Shown in pieces: positions 7,274 to 13,850 of a stretch of 18,108 nucleotides of DNA (position 1 is its first letter; the number at the start of each line of letters is the position of its first letter). Both the position numbers and the translations under genes were made by a program. Source of the stretch: an uncultured Eubacteriales bacterium (GTDB lineage: Bacteria; Bacillota; Clostridia; Lachnospirales; Lachnospiraceae); NCBI GenBank assembly GCA_902783795.1, contig CACZSO010000054.1:1-18108 (forward strand). The letters run 5' to 3'. Below the pieces are notes generated by a model. The model worked only from the letters and a program-made list of their open reading frames with translations, had not been told where the DNA came from and made no database searches.

Positions 7274-8112
7274 GATAAGAATACCTGTGCCAGATAATAA
7301 ATGACCGGCGCGACAAAGAAGAAGGAATCAAACCTGTCCAGGATCCCTCCGTGGCCCGGGATCAGATGACCGTAATCCTTGATGTTCCGGTGCCGTTTAA
7401 ACGCGGAAGCTAAAAGATCTCCTGCCATGGATAACAGAGAGGCAGCCGCAGCTACCGCCATACACGTGGGCACAGGATGTTTAAATTCCGGCAATTTCCC
7501 GGAAAACACCAGGGCAAAGACCAGGGCCAGCAAGGCCGCTCCCAGTACGCCGCCCACAGCGCCTTCCACAGATTTTTTCGGGCTTAAGACCGGGGACATT
7601 TTATGCTTTCCCAAAGCCATGCCAGTAAAATAAGCAAAGACATCGCAGCCCCAGGAGGCTATGACCGTCAGGATCACCAGATAAAGGCCGCCCTTCAGGT
7701 CCCGCATCAGCACCAGGCTGGAAGGCAGGACAGCGGTATAAAAGAAGCCGGTGAATGACACCAGGGCTTTCTCTGCATCCATCCGCCGGTAGTCCAGGAC
7801 ATAGACAGACATGCAAAGAAGGAAACCGCCGGCTGCCGCTGCCAGATACCACTTTTCTGCCCGGAAGCCCACAGCCGTCAGATAGATAACAGCTGAGACA
7901 TAGCCGGCCCAGGCTGCCGGTTTTTTCTCCATACCGAAAAGACGGTAGAACTCAAAAGCGGCGCTTAAGGAAATAAACGCGATCACCGCAAACCAGACAT
8001 GACCGCCCAGAAGAAGGGCCGGGACCAGGACAGCCACACAGATGGCGCCTCCTAAAATGCGGATCCAGAGACTGCTCCATTTAGACTTCTGTTTTTCATT
8101 TGTCTCCGCCAT
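7270..8112 (-). CDS. cdsA: Phosphatidate cytidylyltransferase (CDP-diacylglycerol synthase)
   Basis: CdsA is a polytopic membrane enzyme that makes CDP-diacylglycerol from phosphatidic acid and CTP, the branch point for phosphatidylglycerol and cardiolipin. The 280-aa product is hydrophobic, with about seven to eight predicted membrane stretches. The C-terminal family signature is intact: SMAGDLLAS at 228-236, KRHRNIKDYGH at 239-249 and PGHGGILDRFDS at 252-263, including the metal-binding Asp residues. The SPKKSVEGAVGG segment at 177-188 is also typical. The ATG shares one base with the uppS stop (TAATG), and its own stop overlaps the dxr ATG, so it is translationally coupled at both ends. 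The gene lies in the conserved uppS-cdsA-dxr order. Confidence 0.97.
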   Translation of the reverse strand: MAETNEKQKSKWSSLWIRILGGAICVAVLVPALLLGGHVWFAVIAFISLSAAFEFYRLFGMEKKPAAWAGYVSAVIYLTAVGFRAEKWYLAAAAGGFLLCMSVYVLDYRRMDAEKALVSFTGFFYTAVLPSSLVLMRDLKGGLYLVILTVIASWGCDVFAYFTGMALGKHKMSPVLSPKKSVEGAVGGVLGAALLALVFALVFSGKLPEFKHPVPTCMAVAAAASLLSMAGDLLASAFKRHRNIKDYGHLIPGHGGILDRFDSFFFVAPVIYYLAQVFLS

Positions 8113-8840
8113 TATGCTTCCTGCTCCTCTTTCACCCCTCCGAACCGTCTGTCCCGCTTGTTATAGGCATCGATGGCCCGGTTCAGTTCTTCCATGGAAA
8201 AATCAGGCCAGAGAACATCCGTGACATACAGTTCCGCGTAAGCGATCTGCCACAGAAGATAGTTAGAGATCCTGAGTTCACCGCCGGTACGGATCAGAAG
8301 ATCAGGATCCGGCAGATCCTTCGTATCCAGATGAGCCTGTACTGAGGCTTCGGTAATGTCTTCCGGCTTCAGTGTCCCTTCCTGTACCTCTTCCGCCATC
8401 TTCACCATGGCCCGCCGGATCTCATCCCTGCCGCCGTAATTCACGGCAATCGTAAAGATCAGCCGGGTATTATTTTCTGTTTCGTTTTCCAGGGCATCCA
8501 GGCCCTCGATGATATCTTTATCAAAACGGCTCCGGTCACCGATGACCTTCACTTTAACATTGTTTTCCTTTGCAATGCCTAACAGCCGTTTCATATAATA
8601 ACGGAACAGCTGCATGAGGGCGCCCACTTCTTCTTCCGAGCGTTTCCAGTTCTCGGTAGAGAAACCGTAGACTGTCAGATATTTAATACCCAGTCTGGCT
8701 GCATCATATACGGTCTGTTCTACCACTTTGCAGCCTTCCCGATGGCCTAATGACCGCGGCAGATGCCGCTTTTTAGCCCAGCGGCCGTTTCCGTCCAGGA
8801 TGATGGCCACATGGGCCGGTATCACACGTTCAGCATCCAT
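8112..8840 (-). CDS. uppS: Undecaprenyl diphosphate synthase (cis-prenyltransferase)
   Basis: UppS adds eight isopentenyl units in cis configuration to farnesyl diphosphate to make the C55 carrier used for peptidoglycan and wall polymers. The 242-aa protein has the catalytic Asp16 in ILDGNGRWA (14-22), the substrate loop GFSTENWKRS (59-68) and the C-terminal RTGGELRISNYLLWQ stretch (184-198), with Glu202 after it. The ATG at 8840 is preceded by GAGGA at short spacing. It ends in a one-base overlap with cdsA. Its substrate pathway (Dxr, IspG) is encoded in the same operon, and the recycling phosphatase UppP is encoded about 6.5 kb away in this window. A hairpin lies in the 83-nt gap after frr. 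Confidence 0.97.
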   Translation of the reverse strand: MDAERVIPAHVAIILDGNGRWAKKRHLPRSLGHREGCKVVEQTVYDAARLGIKYLTVYGFSTENWKRSEEEVGALMQLFRYYMKRLLGIAKENNVKVKVIGDRSRFDKDIIEGLDALENETENNTRLIFTIAVNYGGRDEIRRAMVKMAEEVQEGTLKPEDITEASVQAHLDTKDLPDPDLLIRTGGELRISNYLLWQIAYAELYVTDVLWPDFSMEELNRAIDAYNKRDRRFGGVKEEQEA

Positions 8841-8852
8841 ATCGTCCTCACT

Positions 8853-8884
8853 AAAAGAGAGGCGGTCCTGTCAGGCCACCCCTC
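8853..8884 (-). terminator. Imperfect hairpin between frr and uppS
   Basis: On the minus strand GAGG...CCTC (8884-8881 with 8862-8859) closes an interrupted stem that ends in CCT/AGG and is followed by TCTTTTAG. It could be a weak attenuator or an mRNA processing site within the operon. The stem contains mismatches, so this is uncertain. Confidence 0.3.
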
Positions 8885-8923
8885 ACCTTTCTCATAAACA
8901 CAAGATCAGAGAGCGCTGCCTGC

Positions 8924-9478
8924 TTATACAGTCATGATCTCTTCTGTCTTCTTTTCTGTCACTTCATCGATCTGTTTGATATACTTATCCGTAGCCTTCT
9001 GGATGCGGGTCTCGCCGTCTTTATGGTCATCTTCGGTGATCTCCGACGCTTTTTCCATCTTCTTCAGCTGGTCATTCGCATCCCGGCGGATGTTGCGGAC
9101 AGCGACCTTCGCTTCCTCTGCTTTTTTGCGGATATCTTTGGACAATTCCTGACGGCGTTCCTTTGTCAGTTCCGGGAACACCAGACGGATCACATTACCG
9201 TCATTAGAAGGTGTAATGCCGATATCAGAAGCAAGGATAGCTTTCTCGATGTCTTTGATCAGGGACCGCTCCCAGGGCTGGATCATGATGATCCGGGCTT
9301 CCGGAACGGATATGTTCGCCACCTGCTGGATAGACGAAGGAGTGCCATAATAGTTTACGGTAAGCTTGTTTAAAAGCTTCGGATTCGCCCGTCCCGCACG
9401 GATCATGGAATATTCTTCTTCCAACGTAGCCAGGGTCTTTCCCATTCTTTCTTCTGCGTTACTAATTACCTGTTCCAT
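8924..9478 (-). CDS. frr: Ribosome recycling factor
   Basis: Frr acts with EF-G to split the post-termination ribosome. The 184-aa product has the family length and layout. It begins with a helical segment ending in MIRAGRANPKLL (25-36), followed by the beta-rich second domain with VNYYGTP (41-47) and IQPWERS (66-72). It then returns to long charged helices with LTKERRQEL and VRNIRRDAND. The ATG is preceded by a strong AGGAGG. It lies 48 nt after pyrH in an order conserved across bacteria. A small CCCCT/AGGGG hairpin lies in the leader but has no T-run. No abnormality is seen. Confidence 0.98.
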   Translation of the reverse strand: MEQVISNAEERMGKTLATLEEEYSMIRAGRANPKLLNKLTVNYYGTPSSIQQVANISVPEARIIMIQPWERSLIKDIEKAILASDIGITPSNDGNVIRLVFPELTKERRQELSKDIRKKAEEAKVAVRNIRRDANDQLKKMEKASEITEDDHKDGETRIQKATDKYIKQIDEVTEKKTEEIMTV

Positions 9479-9526
9479 ATTTCCTCCTTCCTGCGACCCC
9501 TTTTTTGAGGGGCAGATCTGGTTTAT

Positions 9527-10231
9527 TTACGCGGTAACGATCGTTCCGTTGATCTTACCGTTCAATGCGTTTCTGATACTGTTCTTTTCTCTTAAGTCAA
9601 AGACCGCCAGCTTCATGTGATTATCCTCACACATCATGGAAGCTGTATGATCGATGACGTCCAGCTTCTTCTCCACCAACGTGCGGATGGACACTTCGCT
9701 GTATCTGACCGCATCCGGATACTTGCCCGGATCTTTATCGTAGACACCGTCAATGGACTTGGCCAGCAGGATCATCTCCGCTTCCATCTCGATAGCCCGG
9801 AGCACGACGCCGGTATCTGTGGAGAAATAGGGATGTCCTGTACCTCCGGCAAAGAAGCAGACCTTTCCGTTTTCAAAGGCTTCTGTGGCCTTATCCTTAG
9901 AAAAGAGCTCTGTCATGGCCCCCACCTGGAAGGGTGTAAAGACCTCGGTCTTCATCCCCACCGAGCGGAATACTTCAGACACATAGATGCAGTTCATGAC
10001 CGTGGCCAGCATGCCGATCTGGTCAGATTTCGTCCGGTCTATCTCCGTACCGGTACGCCCTCTCCAGTAGTTGCCGCCGCCGATGATGATGCCTGTCTGC
10101 GTTCCGGCATCCACCGCTTCCTTCACCTGCAGGGCCACATCTCTGACCACATCCAGGTTATAACCGCCCTTTTCCTTATCGGACAATGCTTCTCCCGACA
10201 GTTTCAGAAAGACTCTTCTGGCTTTTTCCAT
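9527..10231 (-). CDS. pyrH: Uridylate kinase (UMP kinase)
   Basis: PyrH phosphorylates UMP to UDP with ATP, feeding UTP, CTP and UDP-sugar supply. It belongs to the amino-acid-kinase fold family typical of bacteria. The protein (234 aa from the chosen start) shows the N-terminal phosphate loop KLSGEAL (10-16), the glycine-rich GGGNYWRG (51-58), Asp70 in RTKSDQIGM at the UMP site, and a FFAGGTGHPYFSTDT stretch in the C-terminal half. Two in-frame ATGs are possible. The one at 10237 has only three bases between GAGG and the start, whereas 10231 has nine, so 10231 is preferred; the difference is two residues. It is the first gene of the seven-gene operon ending with ispG, with a promoter about 70-100 nt upstream. 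Confidence 0.97.
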   Translation of the reverse strand: MEKARRVFLKLSGEALSDKEKGGYNLDVVRDVALQVKEAVDAGTQTGIIIGGGNYWRGRTGTEIDRTKSDQIGMLATVMNCIYVSEVFRSVGMKTEVFTPFQVGAMTELFSKDKATEAFENGKVCFFAGGTGHPYFSTDTGVVLRAIEMEAEMILLAKSIDGVYDKDPGKYPDAVRYSEVSIRTLVEKKLDVIDHTASMMCEDNHMKLAVFDLREKNSIRNALNGKINGTIVTA

Positions 10232-10240
10232 GATCATTTT

Positions 10241-10244
10241 CCTC
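10241..10244 (-). promoter_or_regulatory. pyrH ribosome binding site that decides between two ATGs
   Basis: GAGG lies three bases before the ATG at 10237 and nine before the ATG at 10231. The second spacing is the workable one. Confidence 0.6.
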
Positions 10245-10264
10245 GTAAGCTCTTCGATTATTCT

Positions 10265-10290
10265 CCCGCTGCCTTAATAGGAAGGCGGGG
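10265..10290 (-). other. Stem-loop at the 5' end of the pyrH operon mRNA
   Basis: GCCTT (10271-10275) pairs with AAGGC (10282-10286), and CCC (10265-10267) pairs with GGG (10287-10289) across a 3-nt bulge. It starts only a few bases after the predicted transcription start near 10293. It may protect the 5' end. No known riboswitch is recognised. Confidence 0.4.
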
Positions 10291-10299
10291 CTCTTGCTT

Positions 10300-10328
10300 A
10301 TCATACCGCAAACTGTTCCGGGCGTCAA
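10300..10328 (-). promoter_or_regulatory. Sigma-A promoter of the pyrH-to-ispG operon
   Basis: TTGACG (10328-10323) and TATGAT (10305-10300) are separated by 17 bp on the minus strand. The predicted start near 10293 gives a leader of about 60 nt. No other strong promoter was noticed in the short gaps of the operon, so this one probably drives all seven genes. Confidence 0.8.
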
Positions 10329-10336
10329 TGAATTTT

Positions 10337-10367
10337 AGGGAAACGCAGATCTATTCAGTGTTTCCCT
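10337..10367 (-). terminator. Inverted repeat after the amidase stop (possible terminator lacking a T-run)
   Basis: AGGGAAAC (10337-10344) and GTTTCCCT (10360-10367) form a perfect 8-bp stem with a 15-nt loop, starting two bases after the amidase stop codon. Neither strand has a T-run after the stem, so classic Rho-independent termination is doubtful. It may stabilise the 3' end or act near the pyrH promoter that follows. Confidence 0.4.
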
Positions 10368-10369
10368 GG

Positions 10370-12895
10370 TTATCTGGGCGCCAGTCCCAGGTAATTCGCA
10401 ATACCTATGGCATCTGCGATGCCGAAGCGGTCCAGATATTCAACGGAAGTCAGATAGACCATATCGCTGGGATGATCCATAAAGCAATGTTCTACGATAA
10501 TGCCGGGGATCCCGCGGTTTGCCGCATGCCGGTTGATGGCATAGTAATCCAGCGGGTTTCCGTAGGAATCAAAGTACTGGTTGCTGTTGGCCGTCTCACA
10601 TCCCCGGTTCGTCAGTCCGAACATACCGCTGATCTGGGCCAGGATATTATTAGCCAGGGCTGCACATTGGCCGTAAACATTTGGTTCTTTCGAGATATAA
10701 GCCACACAGCCGGAAGCCGAATGGCCGGCAGAAACATTGAAATGCTGGCTCACCAGGATGGCCGCCCCTGCATTCTGGGCCATCTGGGCCCGGTGTTCCA
10801 GATCCTGCTTCAGGTCTGCACCGCCCACCGGACAGGAAGCATCCGAATGGGTCATCAGGACCGTAACGCCCTGATAATGGGATTCCAGATAAGCCTTGCA
10901 GGTCAATGAGACCCGTAGATTAGCGTTATGCTCCAAAACGCCGTAATAGTTGGCGCCGGTATGGATGCCGTCATGGCCCGGATCCAGCATGACCACCACG
11001 TTCTGCACCACGGCTGCCACGGAAACCTGGACCTGCACCGCCACATTGCCGGAAGAAACCGTGATCACACAATTTCCTGCATTGCCGGAAGTCACCACAC
11101 CATCCGCTGTCACAGAGGCTATGGCAGGATTCGAAGAGGAGAAAGCTACCGCTCGGGACGTGGCATTTTCAGGCTGGACACTGACATTCAGTCTTACCTG
11201 TTCCCCGGGTCCGCCGAAAGCGATCTCTCTTCTGTCCACATTCACGCTTTGTACATGGATATAAGGAAGCACTGTCACATGGGTCTTCGTCCCCAGGTCG
11301 CCCCGGTAGGCAATGATATCGCATTCTCCCTGGGACAGGGCGGATACCATGCCGTTATTCACCACCGCTATGCCCGGGTTCGTGGACTCCCACATGACCC
11401 ATCGCTCATCCGTGGTATCTTCAGGAAGATAAATAACATTCAATTGGCTCGCTGCCCCTTCATACAAAGTCAGCGACGGGATATCCATGACAATGTCCGT
11501 GATAGGTGACAGCACTGTCACGGTACAGATAGCGATAAAGTCATCATGGGCCGCGATGATATTGGCCGTACCAGGGCCGACGGCTGTGATCACGCCATTA
11601 TCTACGGTGGCTACGTTGATATTATCTGAACTCCAGGAGATATACCGCTCTTCCGTCGTATTCTCCGGTATCACTGATGCCGAGATCTGGTGAGTAGTTC
11701 CTTTATTCAGTACCGCGGAGCCTTCCGAGATCACCACGCCGGTGACAGGAATCACCACGGTAAAAGTGGCCTGGGCCGTATGTTCGCCGCAGGCGGCCGT
11801 TACCACGGCGGTGCCCGCATTCAGAGCTGTCACCACACCGGTCTCTGACACACTCACGATATTCGGGTCAGAGGAGGTATAGATGATGGTACGGTCTTCT
11901 GTGGTATCTTCCGGCAGGTAGGAGACCTGCATCTGGATAGCATCCTGTGCCCGGATGGTCAGGGCTTCAAAGGAAAGATCGATCCGTTCCAGGGGGACGA
12001 TGATATGGATCAGGCTTTCAGCTGAAAACTGATTCACCGTAAGACCTACCGTAACATCGCCGGACTGGAGGGCCGTAAAATGCCCGTTTTCATCGATGGA
12101 ACCCAGGGTCTCATCCGAAACCTCGTACACAGCCTTGATAGCATCGGTGGTATCTTCCGGAATGATCTCATAGGAAAAATCCAGGCTCTCGCCCCGGATC
12201 AGGGTGATTTCCTCTTCTCCACTGAAGGTGATGCCTGTCAATGGCGAGTAGATCACGATGGAGGTCTCACCGGTAAAACCGTGAGAAGCAAATGAAAAGC
12301 GCGCTGTACCCGGCTTTTTCACCGTTACATGCCCCTCATCATCCATCTCTGCCAGCTCCGGCGTCAGGTTTTTAAAAGTGACGCCTTCATATAAAGTGGC
12401 ATTTTCCGGATACACATCCACCTGAAGGTCTGTTTCTTCAAACACGTTCATGAAGGCGATCTTATGCCGGAAGCTGATATCCTTAATGGCTACATAAGAA
12501 TCCACATGGCAGACCGCTGACTGAAGATCCCAGGAGGCCGTAATATCGGCACTTCCCTCTTTTAAGCAGGTGATCTCTCCTGTATCAGACACTTTCACCA
12601 CGGTTTCGTCCGAAGATCCATATTTTACCTTTGACTGGGCAAATTCCTCCCGGACTTTCGAGACGCCCCGTTCCCTTAAGACAGTAAATTCAGGATGAAG
12701 GTTACCTGTCTCTTCAGTGGAAAAGCGAAGCCTTTCCTCCTTAAGAGAAAAAGCATACACATTATCCAATGTATACGCCGGGACCAGGATCAATACGGCA
12801 CAGCAGGTGATGATGCCGGCTATCAGAAGGCCGGCAGCCGTAAGCACCGGTGCCCTATTTCTTTTTATTTTTTCAAAAAAAGAATTCTTTTCCAT
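10370..12895 (-). CDS. Membrane-anchored N-acetylmuramoyl-L-alanine amidase with bacterial Ig-like (BIG2) repeats
   Basis: A surface enzyme of 841 aa predicted to cut the bond between N-acetylmuramic acid and the stem peptide. A short basic N-terminus (KIKRNR) precedes one hydrophobic helix (about 16-40), probably a membrane anchor. From about 135 to 628 there are six BIG2-type repeats. Each carries a PEDTT, PENTT or PENAT motif at 163, 246, 328, 410, 491 and 575, a spacing of 81-84 residues. A degenerate seventh unit may lie before them (about 50-135). The Amidase_3 domain follows (about 632-838), with zinc ligands His641, Glu655 and His718 and catalytic Glu802 in IIVEHCF. The gene is monocistronic and divergent from yebC. 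The only plausible start is the ATG at 12895, which has no ribosome site and lies at the predicted transcription start. The exact role (growth, separation or lysis) is unknown. Confidence 0.9.
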   Translation of the reverse strand: MEKNSFFEKIKRNRAPVLTAAGLLIAGIITCCAVLILVPAYTLDNVYAFSLKEERLRFSTEETGNLHPEFTVLRERGVSKVREEFAQSKVKYGSSDETVVKVSDTGEITCLKEGSADITASWDLQSAVCHVDSYVAIKDISFRHKIAFMNVFEETDLQVDVYPENATLYEGVTFKNLTPELAEMDDEGHVTVKKPGTARFSFASHGFTGETSIVIYSPLTGITFSGEEEITLIRGESLDFSYEIIPEDTTDAIKAVYEVSDETLGSIDENGHFTALQSGDVTVGLTVNQFSAESLIHIIVPLERIDLSFEALTIRAQDAIQMQVSYLPEDTTEDRTIIYTSSDPNIVSVSETGVVTALNAGTAVVTAACGEHTAQATFTVVIPVTGVVISEGSAVLNKGTTHQISASVIPENTTEERYISWSSDNINVATVDNGVITAVGPGTANIIAAHDDFIAICTVTVLSPITDIVMDIPSLTLYEGAASQLNVIYLPEDTTDERWVMWESTNPGIAVVNNGMVSALSQGECDIIAYRGDLGTKTHVTVLPYIHVQSVNVDRREIAFGGPGEQVRLNVSVQPENATSRAVAFSSSNPAIASVTADGVVTSGNAGNCVITVSSGNVAVQVQVSVAAVVQNVVVMLDPGHDGIHTGANYYGVLEHNANLRVSLTCKAYLESHYQGVTVLMTHSDASCPVGGADLKQDLEHRAQMAQNAGAAILVSQHFNVSAGHSASGCVAYISKEPNVYGQCAALANNILAQISGMFGLTNRGCETANSNQYFDSYGNPLDYYAINRHAANRGIPGIIVEHCFMDHPSDMVYLTSVEYLDRFGIADAIGIANYLGLAPR

Positions 12896-12902
12896 GGGTT
12901 TT

Positions 12903-12930
12903 ATTATAGCCGCTTTACAAAAACTTGCAA
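12903..12930 (-). promoter_or_regulatory. Amidase promoter giving a leaderless mRNA
   Basis: On the minus strand TTGCAA (12930-12925) and a perfect TATAAT (12908-12903) are separated by 16 bp. Seven bases (AAAACCC) then lead straight into the ATG at 12895. Transcription is expected to start at or one base before that A, so the message would have no 5' leader. No Shine-Dalgarno exists upstream. Confidence 0.65.
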
Positions 12931-12953
12931 GACAGAAAAAAATATGTTATTGT
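12925..12953 (+). promoter_or_regulatory. yebC promoter (extended -10) sharing its -35 with the divergent amidase
   Basis: TTGCAA (12925-12930) and TATTGT (12948-12953) are separated by 17 bp, with TG one base before the -10 (extended -10). TTGCAA is its own reverse complement, so the same six bases can be the -35 of the minus-strand amidase promoter. The predicted start is near 12960, leaving a leader of about 90 nt before yebC. Confidence 0.65.
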
Positions 12954-12973
12954 ATTATATAAGAAATCCCGGA

Positions 12974-13016
12974 GAAAGAACCGGCAGATATTTCGTTCTT
13001 ACAGCCCGGTTTTTTC
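12974..13016 (+). other. Stem-loop in the yebC leader
   Basis: GAAAGAACCGG (12974-12984) can pair with CCGGTTTTTTC (13006-13016) over 11 positions with one G-U, closing a 21-nt loop. A competing 6-bp stem, AAGAAC/GTTCTT (12976-12981 with 12995-13000), uses part of the same left arm. The arrangement resembles an attenuator, but the T-run is inside the stem, so the function is uncertain. Confidence 0.35.
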
Positions 13017-13049
13017 CATTGCACGAGGAAAAAGGAGAGGAATACCGTT

Positions 13050-13781
13050 ATGTCAGGACATTCAAAATTTGCAAACATTAATCATAAAAAAGAAAAGAAC
13101 GACGCCGCTAAGGGTAAGATCTTTACCATCATCGGCCGTGAAATAGCCGTAGCTGTCAAAGAAGGCGGCCCGGATCCGAATAATAACTTCAAACTGGCCC
13201 AGGTCGTTGCCAAGGCTAAAGCGAACAACATGCCTAACGACACCATCAACAACTCCATCAAAAAAGCAGCCGGCGCCGGTAATACCGAGAATTTCGAGTC
13301 AGTCGTCTATGAAGGCTACGGCCCCTCCGGCACCGCCATCATCGTGGAGTGCCTGACGGATAACCGGAACCGTACAGCTGCTAATGTCCGTGCTGCTTTC
13401 ACCAAGGGCAGCGGCTCTTTAGGCACCACCGGATGCGTGTCCTTCATGTTCGATGAAAAAGGTCAGATCATCATCGATAAAGAAGAATATGAGACTGACG
13501 CGGACGAGCTGATGATGCTGGCCCTGGATGCCGGCGCCGAGGATTTCAAAGAAGAGGAAGACTCCTATGAGATCCTGACGCTGCCGGATGATTTCCAGGC
13601 GGTCTATGATGCGCTGACAGCGGAAAACATTCCCATGGCTTCTGCTGAGATCACCCAGCTTCCCCAGACTTATGTCCACCTGTCTGACGAACAGGATATC
13701 AAGCGGATCAACCGGATCCTGGATCTTCTGGATGAGGATGATGATGTCCAGAACGTCTATCACAACTGGGAAGAAGAATAA
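13050..13781 (+). CDS. yebC: YebC/PmpR (TACO1-like) family protein
   Basis: A conserved cytoplasmic protein of 243 aa. Family members have been described as DNA-binding transcriptional regulators, and some as factors acting on translating ribosomes, so the precise role here is open. The N-terminal signature MSGHSKFANINHKK and the following KEKNDAAKGKIFT are characteristic, as are NNMPNDTI, the YEGYGPSG strand at about 88-95 and the acidic C-terminus. The ATG follows a purine-rich AAGGAGAGGAA. It is the only plus-strand gene in the window. It diverges from the amidase gene across a 154-bp promoter region and converges with dacA at a shared terminator. It is not next to ruvC or ruvAB here, a neighbourhood seen in many other bacteria. 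Confidence 0.96.
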   Translation: MSGHSKFANINHKKEKNDAAKGKIFTIIGREIAVAVKEGGPDPNNNFKLAQVVAKAKANNMPNDTINNSIKKAAGAGNTENFESVVYEGYGPSGTAIIVECLTDNRNRTAANVRAAFTKGSGSLGTTGCVSFMFDEKGQIIIDKEEYETDADELMMLALDAGAEDFKEEEDSYEILTLPDDFQAVYDALTAENIPMASAEITQLPQTYVHLSDEQDIKRINRILDLLDEDDDVQNVYHNWEEE

Positions 13782-13811
13782 TTCTCCGGTCTCATTCCAT
13801 AAAAACGGCAG

Positions 13812-13850
13812 AACGCCGGTACGGTCTCTTAAAGACCGTCCGGCGTTTCT
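13812..13850. terminator. Bidirectional terminator shared by yebC and dacA
   Basis: AACGCCGG-T-ACGGTCT (13812-13827) pairs with AGACCGT-CCGGCGTT (13833-13847), a 15-bp stem with a single bulged T and a 5-nt loop. The plus strand then reads TTTCTTC. On the minus strand a TTTTT run follows eight bases after the stem. The dacA stop codon (13831-13829) lies in and beside the loop, so the last dacA codons are part of the stem. Confidence 0.85.

Noticed and set aside
10238..10369. Riboswitch or other known leader RNA upstream of pyrH
   Set aside because: The leader is only about 60 nt with one small hairpin, too short and simple for a known riboswitch class.
9617..10909. A 430-codon plus-strand open frame opposite pyrH and the amidase 3' end
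   Set aside because: It lies antisense to two clear genes, crosses their intergenic promoter region, has no ribosome site and shows no recognisable domain. It is a shadow of codon bias on the other strand.
13419..13763. A 114-codon minus-strand open frame inside yebC
   Set aside because: It is antisense to a strongly recognised gene and has no initiation site.
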